A DNA stretch of 64,000 bases from contig OZ231127.1 in assembly GCA_965153355.1 (NCBI GenBank), forward strand, positions 85,746,001-85,810,000, read 5' to 3'. The notes beneath the pieces are model-generated. The model did no database searches. It worked only from the letters and a program-made list of their open reading frames with translations, and was not told where the DNA came from. Every line of letters starts with the position of its first letter. The first letter of the stretch is position 1. The position numbers and the translations under genes were made by a program. The DNA is from Flaccisagitta enflata (taxonomy: Eukaryota > Chaetognatha > Sagittoidea > Aphragmophora). Positions 35,808-48,327 of this stretch are shown here, piece by piece.

Positions 35808-35952
35808 TACCATAAATTGGTTTTCATAAACGTTTACACTCCTTTAGAAATTTTTGTGTTTATAAACACCAAAAATATGAACCTCATAAACGAATTTGTT
35901 TATTTGGTACCATAAATTTGATCTCATAAACAGATTTTCATATTTCTCTCCT

Positions 35953-35983
<31 letters not shown>

Positions 35984-36627
35984 CAAAATCGTTTATTTGC
36001 CCCCAATTTCTGTTCCAAATAAACAAAAATCGTTTATTTGGTACCATAAATTTGTTTTCATAAACGTTTACACTCCTTTAGAAATTTTTGTGTTTATAAA
36101 CACCAAAAATATGAACCTCATAAACGAATTTGTTTATTTGGTACCATAAATTGGATCTCATAAACAGATTTTTATATTTCTCTCCTCCTCCTCCCCCTCC
36201 TCCTCCTCCTCATCCAAAATCGTTTATTTGCTCCCAATTTCCTTTCCAAATAAACAAAAAATCGTTTATTTGGCACCATAAATTTGTTTTCATAAACGTT
36301 TACACTCCTTTAGAAGTTTTTGTGTTTATAAACACCAAAAATATGAACCTCATAAACGAATTTGTTTATTTGGTACCATAAATTTGATCTCATAAACAGA
36401 TTTTCATATTTCTCTCCTCTTCCTCCTCCTCCTCCTCCTCCTCCTTATCTGAAATTGGTTTATTTGCCCTACTTTTTCCCAAATAAACAAAATCAAGTTT
36501 ATTTCAAAAACAAATTTCGTCTTCGTTTGCGCTGTGACATAAGAGGCTTTATCCATCCATCCATTGGTCTGTCTGTTGGTCCGTCATGGTCATCGAGTTG
36601 AAAAATGGGGAAACAAGCGTTTTAGAT

Positions 36628-37180
36628 ACTTTTTGGGCAGCGGCCCCAAAGGGCCGATGTCCTGTAGGACACAGGGATGAATTTCCATACGTCCGTACGT
36701 CCCCCCCCCCCCAACCTTCTCAATTCTCAAATTTCCATTGAATAACATGGGAAAATGAAAAAATGCAAACTTCCCATTGAATAACATGGGAAAAATGACA
36801 ACTTGCAAACTTCCCATTGAATAACATGGAAAATTTACAAACAATCAAAAAATGCATATTTTCCATCAATTAACATGGAAAATTTAAAAAAAAAAAGCAA
36901 AATAGCAATTAGATAACATGGAAAATTGACAAAAAAATGAAATTCCCCTTGAATAACATGGAAAATTGACAATAAATTGTAGAAAATACATAGCTCCCAT
37001 TGAATATCATGGAAAATTGCTTTTAAGGCCTGAAATATGCCTTCTCAGGACGTAAAGAAATTCACCCCTGTGTCCTACAGGACATCGGCCCTTTGGGGCT
37101 GCTGCCCTGCTCTCACTCCACCTCTTCAGTTGATCACTCCAAGCAGGGCGTCGGGTACCTCTGACCATGTGCAATCCTTG
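36628..37180. mobile_element. Family 2 modular element with 40-bp-type array
   Basis: Left end GGGCAGCGGCCCCAAAGGGC, CCTGTAGGACACAGGGATGA and a C-run. The array of about 40- to 60-bp units (CCCATTGAATAACATGGAAA) runs 36735-37015. Right end CCTGTGTCCTACAGGACATC, CCCTTTGGGGCTGCTGCCCT and GCAGGGCGTCGGGTACCTCT. The same ends as at 5650 carry an unrelated array. A family 3 fragment overlaps 37195-37285. Confidence 0.85.
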
Positions 37181-37336
37181 GACGACCCGTTGTATATGTT
37201 TGAGTGTTGGAGGTGGGTTGGGGTGTGGATGCCCCTGCCCACTCGTCCGCAACGATATTGTGACACCGCGTCACTTGCTGGGATATCATCATGCCATGAA
37301 ATCAAGGTTTGGAACCCAAAATCAGGCCACTCACTC

Positions 37337-37505
37337 CCAAGTGAACAACTCGGCGGCGTCCCTGTTCTCTGGCGATGCGACTCGGAACAATTCGACGGCG
37401 TCTCTGTTCTCTGGCAATGTGACTCGGAACAATTCGAAGGCGTCTCTGTTCTCTGGCAATCCGACTCGGAACAATTCGGCGGTCTCTCTGTTCTCAGCAA
37501 AAGCT
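37337..37505. repeat. 42-bp tandem repeat, four copies
   Basis: Copies share TCTGTTCTCTGGCAATGCGA and CTCGGAACAATTCGACGGCG. The 42-bp length keeps several frames open; one gives repeats of SLFSGN-TRNNS. It could be part of an exon, but no clean splice junction or partner frame was found. Confidence 0.85.
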
Positions 37506-37817
37506 AACGTCAACTGCGTGTCTGAATCGCCGATAAGAGACACTCCCATGTTTGTCAACGGTTAGACTGAGTTGTAGGGGAAAATTATTAGTCAGTCAAT
37601 TTTTTTCGCATATAACGTCACTTTGTACTTACATTTAAAACCCTGTCTAACAAAGCCCTAGAAAACCTGAATATTTTTTTTTACAGACGAACTTCACTAT
37701 AGCCATAAAGCCATAAAGAAACAACTGCTACTCACATGATTGTAAAAACGTCCATCAGAATGTCCATGTAGAACAACAATGTAATGCAGTGCAAAAACGC
37801 ACATAGGTACAAATTCA

Positions 37818-37972
<155 letters not shown>

Positions 37973-38052
37973 TTGGTACATTCGCAAACACACAGCGGTG
38001 ATCGTTCACTAACTGCTGGTACAAACAGAGCACACCTTTGGAAAATGTATTC

Positions 38053-38172
38053 CTTTTTTTAGTCGCGTGCACGCGACTCTACAACCCGCTCTGTCCGTCT
38101 GTCGGTCGGTGTATCTGTCAGTCTGTCACACTTTGCTTTTTTTTTTTGCCGCCCCTGTCCACCCTCACGCGA
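38053..38172 (-). mobile_element. Family 1b end fragment
   Basis: TTTTTTTAGTCGCGTGCACG, CGACTCTACAACCCGCTCTG, a GTCTGTCGGTCGG core, and CGCCCCTGTCCACCCTCACG. The perfect palindrome AGTCGCGTGCACGCGACT is at the left end. Confidence 0.75.
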
Positions 38173-38300
38173 CAACGCCATTTGACAACGCCATTTGACA
38201 ACGCCATTTGACAACGCTATTTGACAACGCCATTTGACAACGCCGTTTGACAACGCCTTTTGATGACGCTGTTTGACGACGCCGTTTGACAACGCTGTTG
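38170..38300. repeat. 14-bp tandem array
   Basis: About nine copies of GACAACGCCATTTG with T/G variants, starting exactly at the family 1b boundary. Confidence 0.9.
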
Positions 38301-38466
38301 GACCCCAGTCGCGGACCCATACATTTTTTAGAATTTTTTTAGATTTATGAAACAAAGAAACTAAAGAAAGAATGATGAGACTTTCAAAGATGTTCGTTAG
38401 TGGCGGAATTTTGTAAGATGCATGTTTGTTAGATATCCTTCAATAATTTGTTTACATAATTTTCAG

Positions 38467-38601
38467 CAAAACTTCATCGATTCCTTGTGTGGCAATACTC
38501 AAGAGCAACCATTTGACCAATGCTTTCGACGATCATCGCATCTGCCCAACTTTTTCGATAATCTACGTAATATTTTGCCTTGGGGAGGATCTAGTACTCC
38601 G
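38467..38601 (+). CDS. Possible orphan internal exon, unidentified protein
   Basis: A 135-bp stretch, open in phase 0 and flanked by a TTTTCAG acceptor and a G|GTGAGT donor. It encodes 45 residues including FIDSLCGNTQEQPFDQCF and LPNFFDNLRNILPW, with ordinary composition, unlike the repeat peptides around it. No matching upstream or downstream exon could be placed in this window. The SLFSG repeat frame at 37337-37505 is a speculative partner, but the phase does not join cleanly. Confidence 0.35.
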
Positions 38602-38639
38602 GTGAGTATGTAACATATGGCATGGAGATTTAAGTCCAT

Positions 38640-38790
38640 CCTTTGGTTCGTCCATGCTTGGGCTTGAGTCAGATGGTTAAACCAGCGTTTTAGATGCATT
38701 TGTGGTTGAGGTTAGGGGTGAATGGGGGTGTGACGCTCTTGCCAACCTGTCCACGACGATTTTGTACCCTGCGTAACTTGGTTTAATGCC
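38640..38790. repeat. Family 3 dispersed repeat, decayed
   Basis: CAGCGTTTTAGATGCATTTG, GGTGTGACGCTCTTGCCAAC and TTGTACCCTGCGTAACTTGG match, with changes, the copy at 14440-14545. Confidence 0.5.
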
Positions 38791-39021
38791 ACTTAGTGTG
38801 AATAGTAAATTGTATGATAAATGTTGAATTTTGACCCCTCATAGAACCAGCTTACTAATCATCTAAACTGGCACACCGACTACCAGACAAATGGCCTTCC
38901 GGCCTGAAAGTGAAAAACATGTATAACATTGGGCAATTTCTCCTATAAACTGGGCCAACTAAAATACATGAAATAGCGAGCAAAGAATCTTTTTATCTTT
39001 TTGGTGATGAAAGTTTTTTTA

Positions 39022-39456
39022 AAACACTTTTTTTTTTATAAGAACCTAGTTTATAAGAACATCAAGGCTTCAAATGGCCCCAAAATTAAGAATATCTTAA
39101 AAATGTACGAAGGCTTCAAATCTTGAGGAAAAAAATTTTCACTTAAAGTAATATTAAAGAACATTAACAAAACACTAACATTTTAGTATAATCAAGATAA
39201 TTTTTTCTGAATTTCTAATATAAATCCCTAGAAAACATCCCCAGACATTAATGTTTAGCACTTGTTTAAATAGTATTCAATAAAAATATATTTATTATAA
39301 TCAAATAATAGTACAATATAAGGTTCTTTATATAGTTTATACAGTATTTTAAATTAAGAACGCTCTAAGAACGTTGAAGGCTTTATTTGGCCTCGAAAAT
39401 AAGAACATGAAGCCTTCGAAAAAAAAATGATGTTCTTATAAAAAAAGAAAGTGTAC
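39022..39456. mobile_element. Probable AT-rich foldback element
   Basis: ACACTTTTTTTTTTATAAGA near 39024 faces TCTTATAAAAAAAGAAAGTG near 39434, and AAGGCTTCAAATGG-type blocks face GAAGGCTTTATTTGG inside. The arms are imperfect. Target duplication not resolved. The flanks carry a repeated AGGAGAAACTACTATC (39471-39500). Confidence 0.5.
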
Positions 39457-39951
39457 ATCACATCGGATCTAGGAGAAACTACTATCTAGGAGAAACTACT
39501 ATCCCTCGTAGTATTTTGGGTTTGGCTCAGAATGGTTGTTTGCTAAGTTAGTTTTGCTAAATGGAAAACTAGGAGTGATGCGCGTAGTAACTAGTCAGTG
39601 AGGCCTCACAAGGCTCTCTTCCATATTTTTTTAGTTTAAGTATAGTGAGGGATATTGTTCCACCTATCATACTACTCAGTACCTTGGATTAGAACGTCCG
39701 GCGGTCGCAATAAGCTTGACCTCAATTCTAACCTTCAAAGGTAATACACGCTTCTTTTATGTAGGGATGTATGGGAGCTTCAAAATTTGCCACATCCACC
39801 TGTCATTTTATGACTTAATGAAGACTGATATCGACTTTTGAAAAAAGTGGAAACTATAAACAACTATCTTTTGTTCAAAGGTTTTTTATGTCATTTTTTC
39901 GAACACATTTTTTCTTCATCAATGAAACCTTTTTTCAAAGTTATTTCCACA

Positions 39952-40155
39952 TTTTTAGTCGCGTGCTACGCGACTCTACACCCCGCTTTGTCCGTCGGTC
40001 CGTCCGTCCGTCCATCGGTCCGTCCGTCACACTTTACTTTTTAGGCGTTAATGGGGGTTTTGGCCTTATTGCTCCTGCCCAAATGTTCCACTGACCTCAA
40101 TTATGGCCCCTGCCCACCCGCACGCGACTGGGGTAGCCGTGTATCCGGCCTTGTT
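39952..40155 (-). mobile_element. Hairpin-ended repeat, family 1b (best copy)
   Basis: TTTTTAGTCGCGTGCTACGC, GACTCTACACCCCGCTTTGT, a GTCCGTCCGTCCATCGGTCC core, TTAATGGGGGTTTTGGCCTT, TGGCCCCTGCCCACCCGCAC and GTGTATCCGGCCTTGTTATA. Full-length reference for the family. Confidence 0.85.
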
Positions 40156-40919
40156 ATACATGAAAATTCTCTCAATTCAAAATCAGTTGTCGTATTTTTT
40201 CCAAAAAACGCCCAGGGCGTTTTTAGAATTGAAATATGACTTTGTTTTTTAACCCTCTAATTAGCGCCCCCTTTATATTGAAGATGAACTATCATTCAGT
40301 CTTTTTTAAATGAAAGGCTACAAAAATGCTAGATTTAACTCAAAATGGAGATATTGCATAAGTCTGTCTGAAAGTCTTTGAAAAAGGCTCGTTGTGTTAT
40401 ATCATTTCATCATTTTACTCAATATTTTTGTCTAAATCTCCTCTGAAAAGTGTAACACCAAGGCAAAAAGAAGGGGGGGGGCGCTTAATGGAAAAAATAC
40501 GGTAGATTTTAAGATTGATTCACCGCGTCCGTGGACGTGGTGGTCGTGACGTCTCATACATCCATGCATGTTTACAGTATGCATATAAAGTATGATTATA
40601 ACCAACAGGTGGTTCCTCATGTAATTCGCCGCATATTCATTTCTTCCTCCCTCCCTATTCGCCTGTCCCCCACCCAATTTATCCCTTTACGCCTCCGTCT
40701 TTTGTGGCAGTGAATACATTTTCAAACATTGAAAACTCACTTTGAAATTCAAAAGCGAGAAGAAATAGATAAAATGAAATATTACTGTTTCAAAAAGGAA
40801 AAAAAGGGGGGAGGTTTGAAAGAGGGTTGTTTATTCTTTCTTTCTGTAATTCAAAAATTCTTTGCAATCTTGGAAATCTTTCTAAAATCTATTCAAAAAC
40901 TTTAATCGATCCGTTCGTT

Positions 40920-41353
<434 letters not shown>

Positions 41354-41674
41354 AAAGAACCGCGTCTTCCTTTCCCTTTTTCGCGTGGGATCCACCGATG
41401 AATCTGTTGGCGGTCTAGGAGGGACTCCTCAGTTGGTTGTAAGAGGCAGTGGTGGTTAAGGAGGAGACGTGATGGTAATGCCGTTGGAGACGTGATGGTT
41501 ATGCCGTTGATTGAAACCGATTCTATCGTTGGGATTGATTGTGGTGTGGAGTGGAGTGAAGGATAGGATAGGGGGGTTTGAACAAGTTGCAAAAGATAGA
41601 GAAATTTGATGCAGAATGAATCATCATTTGTTGATGTCCATCCATGCCCGTTGAACTGTCTGTATGTAAGGGAA

Positions 41675-41957
41675 TTTTTAGTCGCGTGCTACGCGACTCT
41701 ATAAGCCACTTTTCGGTCCGTCGGTCCGTCCGTCCGTCCGTCGGTCGGTCGGTCCGTCCGTCAATCCGTCGGTCCGTCCGTCACAAAGTTGTTTTAAAGG
41801 CTTTTTTATCACGTTTTGAAATGTCATGAAGTGGTGGAAGAAGCTTAGACGGTAAATGGCTGTTTTGATGTCTTTTGAAAAAAACTGTTTGTCTGTCTGT
41901 CTGCCTGACTTTTTTTGAAAGTGCCGACGCACGCGACTTAGGTCTAATGACCTTGTT
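41675..41957 (-). mobile_element. Hairpin-ended repeat, family 1a (best copy)
   Basis: TTTTTAGTCGCGTGCTACGC, CTATAAGCCACTTTTCGGTC, a GTCGGTCCGTCCGTCCGTCC core, TTGTCTGTCTGTCTGCCTGA, GTGCCGACGCACGCGACTTA and GGTCTAATGACCTTGTTG. Full-length reference for the family. Confidence 0.85.
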
Positions 41958-42394
41958 GTTTGGGATTTGACGACTCCTTAACAGCGTACACGCGCATATC
42001 TACGGCTATTTGACACACGGTTGTACTCGGAAGTCGAATGATTATAATATAGTTGAGCTTCACTATAGCGTATATCAAGCGACTGGACTAATGTATGCCT
42101 TATAGTGAGGATGCTTTATCGGCATTATGGATTAGAATTCGACGAATACGCGAATGCGTTCTCGCAATATTTCTCAACTGTGCCAGTGCTAGGCCTTGAT
42201 CTACAACTTGAAATTTCTAAGGCTGAAAGCGGATCTCGCTTTGAAAAAAACTCGCCCCCTGAAGTGTTGACTGTTGTTACAGGCTCTATACGCCACCGAT
42301 CTAGGCGTTCTTGGTCTTGTTTGACGGATATTTGATTTCTCTCGCCGTCGGCTTTAACTAAACATTATTATTTTCTTCTTAGGGGCCCCTAAGG

Positions 42395-42785
42395 GCCCCT
42401 AAAAAGCCCTTATTGAGATTTTTTTTTTTTGAAAAAAAAAAGTGGGGTGCAATCAATAGGGGGTGTTTGATTTGCCTAGATCCAAAATCTTGTATTTCCT
42501 TTTTTTTAAAAAACTTTAAGAAAATTTTTGTGGCAACGTCAGGGACTTTGAAAAAAAATCACTAAATATTTTTTTGAAAAATGGTTTTTGAAAGTGGGGT
42601 GCTATCAATAGGAAATTGTTTGATTTGCCTAGATCCAAAATCTTGTAATTTCATTTTTTTTTCAAAAAAATTATTTGTATCGTGCATCAGGGACTTTGAA
42701 AAAGAAAATCACAAAATATTTTTGAAAAATGGTTTTCAAAAGTGGGTGCAGTTGATAGGAAATTGTTTTATCGCCTAGATCGAAG
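42395..42785. repeat. Diverged direct repeat, about 140-bp unit, three copies
   Basis: Each copy has AGTGGGGTGC-ATCAATAGG, TGATTTGCCTAGATCCAAAA and CAGGGACTTTGAAAAA. Upstream at 42382-42402 is AGGGGCCCCTAAGGGCCCCT. No coding region is supported in 41960-43000; a 76-codon frame at 42105 has no recognised motif. Confidence 0.75.
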
Positions 42786-42999
42786 CAAAATGACATCAAA
42801 AAATTTTAAAAATTTGATTGGGGGCAGAGTTTAAAGAAAAACAGAAAAAAAAAGAACGTCGTTTTTTTCTTTTACTTTTTAAGTATGAAAAAGGCCGTAA
42901 CTTCTAAACTATTGATGCGATTGTCCTGAAATTTGAAATACAAGCTGACATCATGCTTCTTGACGTACGAGCTAAAAATCTCGATTGTGAACCGCCGTA

Positions 43000-43640
43000 A
43001 AGTTGGACGCACTTCTTTGCCTACCAGTGCAGTATATAACCCGAAAATTACAAATTAGTAAAATTAGTAAATTACAAATTCGTAAAATTTCCAGTGTGCA
43101 CATCTACTCGGGCGATTTTCTTGCCAAGGCTCTAAGAGCGGATATTATTTTTGTGTCAAGGCACCCCCAGGCAGGAAGTTTTCGCCGGATGTGTACAAAA
43201 TCAAATCTGCCCTTAGGCTTTCTCTCTAATCACCATCCCATTCATCGAAATCACAACTACAAGGGATTCTTCCCAGTCACACCATTTTGGAGAATTTTCC
43301 AGAGTAGATTTGAACGATAGATACTTTCTCTCTTTGCTCATTCCCGTTTTGGTCAGGCCTCTTCATGGAGCCGCGAGCAGGGTTTACAAGGGAGATATCG
43401 GCAAGTCTTGGAAGTCGAACAAAAAGTTGAAGAAGAAGAAAAAGAAGAAGAAGGAAAAGAGGAGAGGGAGAAATGACGAAGAAAGAAAAGCAATTGAAGT
43501 CAGCATCAATATCCTCATTCGCATATTGAAGCTTCAAGATAAATTCTTCATTGTAAAGTCGTTCATTTTATGCACAGTCAAAATGAGTTTTAACTATATG
43601 TTAGACTTTATATCTATTATTTTTGAATAAAAAAAAGAAA
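43000..43640. other. Unassigned sequence with Lys-rich open frames
   Basis: Contains two overlapping open frames of about 105 codons with no recognised domain. The (AAGAAG)n stretch at 43425-43480 explains the Lys run. TACAAATTAGTAAAATTAGT repeats lie at 43047-43090. No gene called. Confidence 0.3.
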
Positions 43641-43921
43641 CCTTTTGCACATAAAAAGGTTATCAACATTGTCTTGTGATTCCTGTAGCCCTTTGCATAT
43701 CAGATTCCAATAACTTATAAAAATAGATAGAAAAATCCAGATGCTACAGAAATTCCAGGAGCTCTCTCGATACATACGGCGGAACAAAGTATTCAGGCCG
43801 GTCATGAGTTTGAGATATGGTGCTGGCCAATGTGACGCGCTAGCGTAATAGCCTACTCATACGAACCCTAGACTGGTGGAAATCCGCCTGAATTACTTTA
43901 AAAGTCTTTATTTCTACTTCT

Positions 43922-44000
43922 TTTTAGTCACGCGACTCTACACCCCGCTTTGTCGGTCCGTCCGTTGGTCCGTCGGTCCGTCGGTCGTCAGTCCGTGGTA
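43922..44000 (-). mobile_element. Family 1b end fragment
   Basis: CTTTTTAGTCACGCGACTCT, ACACCCCGCTTTGTCGGTCC and a GTCCGTTGGTCCGTCGG core. The terminal hairpin has lost its inner half. Confidence 0.65.
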
Positions 44001-44019
44001 ATCGATCGTCAACTCGTAG

Positions 44020-44280
44020 GTCATTTTACGTTATTTTTAGTAACATATAGTCCTTCTAAGTCGCTTTGAGTCAGTACCAGTCATTTAAGTCATTAATAGT
44101 TATTCTAAATGGTATTTTGAGTCATTTAAGTCATTTTAAGTTATTTTTAAGTCATTTTGGTCATTAAGTTTTTAGTGTTTAAGTCCCTGTTGGTCATTTA
44201 AGGTCATTTAAGTCAGTGAAGTTCATTCTATAACTTTATAGATTTCTAAGTCAGTTCGTCATTCTTAGTCTGTAAAGTCT
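44020..44280. repeat. Decayed 11-bp array (GTCATTTAAGT)
   Basis: Repeats such as AGTCATTTTAAGTTATTTTT over 250 bp. The same unit in the opposite orientation occurs at 51360-51565. Both arrays lie next to a family 1b fragment. Confidence 0.8.
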
Positions 44281-44479
44281 CACCACCGCGGCTTTTATGA
44301 GTGTTAGCACTTGATGAGTATCTGTGGGCAGTAATACCAGTAATGGCGGCTGTCGCCATGAGAAGAAAAAAGTCGTTAGCATTGGTCACTTTTCACCCTG
44401 CTTTTGTCTTCGGTCATGAATTTTTTTTGTTTGTCGGATCAAATCAAAAGCGTGTATGTGAGTCCCACTGAAATCAGAG

Positions 44480-44830
44480 AAAAATAGGGACAAGGCCAAA
44501 TAGGCTAGATGACAAAATCTTGAATGGAGTTAACCAGACAGCCAACTTTGCTTACTGACCCAGAGAAAACAGCAAACTAAATAGGCTAAATGAGCTAGAA
44601 TACTTAAAAACACTCTCAGAGATGAGCAGCTCTGTTCACTGACATATTTCTTTTATTTGCTTGCTTAAACAAGTATGAAAATATTCATTCATTTATCCTA
44701 TTTAAAATCAGAAAGAACAGACTGAGCTAAGTGAGCTAAATGAGCTAAAATGCTCAAAAACGCCCTCACAGATGAGCAGCTGTGCTCATAAACATTTTTT
44801 TTGTATTTGCATGCTCAAGTAAACATGAAT
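44480..44830. repeat. Direct repeat of about 150 bp, two copies
   Basis: TAAATGAGCTA-AATACT/TGCTCA-AAAACNCNCTCA followed by AGATGAGCAGCTCTGTTCAC recurs with changes at 44585-44655 and 44735-44800. No gene. Confidence 0.6.
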
Positions 44831-45230
44831 AGACTCCTTTATTGATCTTACACAAAATAAAAAAAAATCGAAAAAAATACTATTTAAATTTTTCGTAAAA
44901 AATCATAGCGCGAAAAGTATTAGTCGTAGAGCATTCTGCTTGGCGCCAAATAAAAGAGAATTATCCAATTTACTTACCCTATCAATTTCAGTGGAGGCCC
45001 CAATCTGCCCTAGGAGACCCTCAACTTCCTAATAAGAAAATGAAAACCCTGTTTCTCTCGAATATGTCAAAAAGTCGAAGACTGACTTCGACTTTTTTCC
45101 CGATGATAATGCCTATGACAGATAAAAATTATTAATCCCTTGGTATACGTTATTGCCGGGTTCATCGATAGTAACAAAATGGGCTGGGTCAGTGGCCAAC
45201 TTGCTAACTTGGTAACCACTACCTGATTTG

Positions 45231-45982
45231 GAGGATATTCACGATAGATACTTTAAGTGAGTCTCAAGTAAAAATTTCTTACTTGAGAATTACTTAAGAC
45301 TTACTCAAGTACCTTAGTCCAGGTTGCTGAAGAAAGGACTCGGCTTTTCTGGAAAAAAGCTTGAAAATTTACATACAAGTATTTAAAGTCATGTAGATTA
45401 TGATAATGATAGGTGCAGGTCAAAAAAATTTGAGCACCTATCTTAAAAATTCCTTTAAAATTTTCAAAATCATGCTATCGCCAAACCGCTAGAGTTAGGG
45501 CAATGAAATTTTATGAGCTAAAAAATATGCATTTTGTACATATGCACACCAAATTTCAGCTCTCTAGCTTTATCAGAAGCAGAGATATAGCCGATTTACT
45601 TTTGTATATAAAAACTGCATTTTCTTTGAAAAAGGGCATTTTTGAGAAAAATACACCCAAAAGTGAATCGGCTATATCTCCGCTTCTAATAAAGCTAGAG
45701 AGCTGAAATTTGGTATGGACATGTATAAAACCCATATTTTTCTGCTCATAAAATTTTATTGCTCTGAGGTAGACAGTTTGGCGGTGGCATGGTTTTGAAA
45801 ATTTCAGATGAATTTTTAGGATAGGTGCTCAATTTTTTTTGACCTGCGCCTATCATGATCATGATCTACATAACTTTAAATACTTGTAAGCAAATTTTCA
45901 AGCTTTGTTCCGGAAAAGCCGAGTTTGATCAATTTCATGCATCAACAGACTGGACTACCTATCGTGATCGTGAATATCCTCC
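45231..45982. mobile_element. Long foldback element, 752 bp
   Basis: Arms pair from GGAGGATATTCACGAT (45231) to its inverse (45967-45982), with strong inner blocks AAGCTTGAAAATTTACATAC, AGGTGCAGGTCAAAAAAATT and TCAGCTCTCTAGCTTTATCA, each matched by an inverse. The centre is near 45610. No coding capacity. The outer boundary is uncertain because short GGTAAC-rich matches continue beyond both ends. Confidence 0.75.
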
Positions 45983-46355
45983 TGGTAACCTGGAGAAGCA
46001 TCTTGTAATTTGGTAACTTGTCCAGTAACGTATGGGGATATCATTTGAAAGTATCGGTAACTTGGGACAAAAATCTGGTAACTTTTTGGCAAGACTCAGC
46101 GAAAAAGCGTGGATGTAATGAGTATCGGCGGTCCAAAAACCCAACATCTGAAATCAACGTTCGCTCATTTGATTTTGGATCATTGTATCATTGTATCATT
46201 GTATTGGTCGGACGATTTGTCAGTCTATCTTTCCTTCTATCCGTTCGTTAGTAGGAACAAAACGACGTGTACAACTAGCAAAGTCGGATCGGCCTTGTTC
46301 CTTCTTTTTTCTCTCCTTCCTTAACTCCTTCCTCAAACATGAAAGAAAATTGAAT

Positions 46356-46357
46356 TC

Positions 46358-46419
<62 letters not shown>

Positions 46420-46425
46420 GACAGA
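46356..46425. repeat. (GA)n microsatellite
   Basis: About 70 bp of GA with one AAAG interruption. Confidence 0.95.
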
Positions 46426-46576
46426 GAGAATCTATGCGCTATCCCGATTTATAGTTATATTATTTGTCCCCATTCTTTCCCACGTGCGATGCAAGTGACT
46501 CCAGGAGAAAGTGCACAACATAGCGATTTTTGGCGAGGGAGTCGTGACTCTATTCCCCCCTTTGTTGGTCCGATGT

Positions 46577-47040
46577 TTACCTTTTGGGCAGCGGCCCCGA
46601 TGGGGACGAAGTCCTGTAGAACACAGGGGGGCTTTCGTTCATGCATCCGTTTGTCCACTTGGCCATTCGTCCCCCCCTAGGCCCTCTTAGGCCTGAAATC
46701 TGCCCCCTCAGGCTTGAAATCTTCCCTCTCAGGCCTGAAACCTACCCTCTCAGTCCTTGATCTGCCCTCTCAGGCCTGAAATCTGCCCTCTCTAGCCTTA
46801 AATCTGCCCTCTCAGGCCTCTTATCTGCCCTCTCAGATTCAAGGCCTGAGAGGGCAGATTTCAGGCCTGAGAGGAGGGCCTAGGGGAGGACGGAAGGACG
46901 GATGGACGAATGGACGGACAAATGAAAGTCCCTCTGAGTTCTAGAGGACTTCATCCCCTTTGGGGCCGCTGCCCTGCTTCCTCTCACTCCAATTCACAAT
47001 CACGCAAAGCAGGGCAACAGGTATCGCTGACCACATATTA
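46577..47040. mobile_element. Family 2 modular element with 21-bp array
   Basis: GGGCAGCGGCCCCGATGGGG, CCTGTAGAACACAGGGGGGC, a C-run, about seven copies of a 21-bp CAGGCCTGAAATCTGCCCTC unit, an inverted copy, then CCCCTTTGGGGCCGCTGCCC and GCAGGGCAACAGGTATCGCT. Closest relative is the element at 5650. Confidence 0.85.
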
Positions 47041-47209
47041 CTCAAATACTGCTCAAATGCTTCGATCACTTTCTCTATCGCTGTCCTTGCCCTTGCCCGT
47101 AGACCGTAGACCGAAGATCGTAGACCGAAAAGGTGATTACCTTCAAGTTGACTTTTTGGCGTAATCTCGTTGAGTTTCTTTCACGGTTGATCAAGCGGCT
47201 TCCCGCATT

Positions 47210-47538
47210 TGATGGCGCATTTCTAGTGTCGACAACAAACGCGATTGTTCCCGTTAATTCGTATGTCTCTATCTCTATCTCTCCAGGGCGCGTTTCTAGT
47301 GTCGACAACAAACGCGATCGTTCCTGTTGAACGCGATCTCATTATGAGCACATAATCATGATTCTTAACCATTCCAAGAGGGAGCGAGCGAAGTGAGTGA
47401 GCGAGCCTAAAAATGGAATGAGCAAGCTAAACAAGCATAGCCAAGTGGATTGCTGCGGGGGGGGAGTAAGCCAAGTGATTGGTGCGAGCAAGCGAATGTA
47501 GCGAGCGACCAAATGGCCCTTTCAAAACGCGATTATCT
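47210..47538. repeat. Family 4 dispersed repeat
   Basis: TTTCTAGTGTCGACAACAAACGCGAT is present twice in part (47220 and 47291), followed by GGGAGCGAGCGAAGTGAGTG and GTAGCGAGCGACCAAATGGC. Confidence 0.6.
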
Positions 47539-48327
47539 CGTGCAGTAACAGGTCCTTAATCTTCTTAGCGGTTGCTACCTAGTACCTAATCATGTCACTT
47601 GCGTTGCTTCCACGCCTGGATTTTCCAAACGATCACAACCTAATCAGTAACCATGACACTCGCGCAACTTCCATAACAAAATATCATTAAGTTGCTGTAC
47701 TATGAACGATCGACGAAGGGCGAAGTCCATGACAAAACCGTATTTGTCGGTATCAGATATAAGACATAGATAAGACGTAGATTCACATGAAGACGTAGAT
47801 TCACATGAAAGATGGTACACAATGTTGTGGTAAAAAAATCATTTTATTTTTTCATCCTTCCTCAAATTAATGCCTCGAGACTAGATGAATACAGGCCGTA
47901 AAGAACTTTTATCGTATTTCCACTTTATAAATAGATATGGTGGAATTCAAAAATCTAGTCAGTCTTTTTTAAAAGTCGATCTTAAATTTGTCTGAAGATG
48001 GCCCATGGCCGTGGCATTTCGCATCCTCGCAAAACTGGTGGCTACGCAATTTTCTCATCAAGTTTCCCTACCTCCTCCTTGCTTACCGCCCACCGCTAAT
48101 CAGTTGTTGTTGTTGTTAACCGGGGGAGTCTACCCGGGCGAGATGAGCATGAATGCGGCATCTGATTTCAGAGAGGCCATGCAATCCACCACATTTGGCC
48201 ATGCCATTGGATCTTTTTGTGTAAGACTCCTGTCAATGTCGTGTCAAATTGTTGTCTGCTTTAACCGTAAGGGGAGCTTTATTTCAATCATAAACACACG
48301 CTACGCTAGCAATGCTACGTCTGAGCG

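Larger units (their letters stand above)
33910..36500. repeat. AT-rich satellite with CGTTTATTTG/GTTTATAAAC motifs
   Basis: An irregular first part (33910-34400) with many GTTTATAAAC copies leads into a tandem satellite of about 230 bp. Each unit holds AAATCGTTTATTTGCTCCCA, CGTTTATTTGGTACCATAAA, CATAAACGTTTACACTCCTT, TTTGTGTTTATAAACACCAA and a (TCC)n tract. About eight complete or partial units are present, interrupted by the MITE at 35303-35807. Motif orientation alternates within a unit, so single strands could fold extensively. Confidence 0.93.

Noticed and set aside
43003-43630. Two overlapping frames of about 105 codons as genes
   Set aside because: No recognised motif; the Lys-rich part comes from an AAGAAG run and neither has convincing splice borders.
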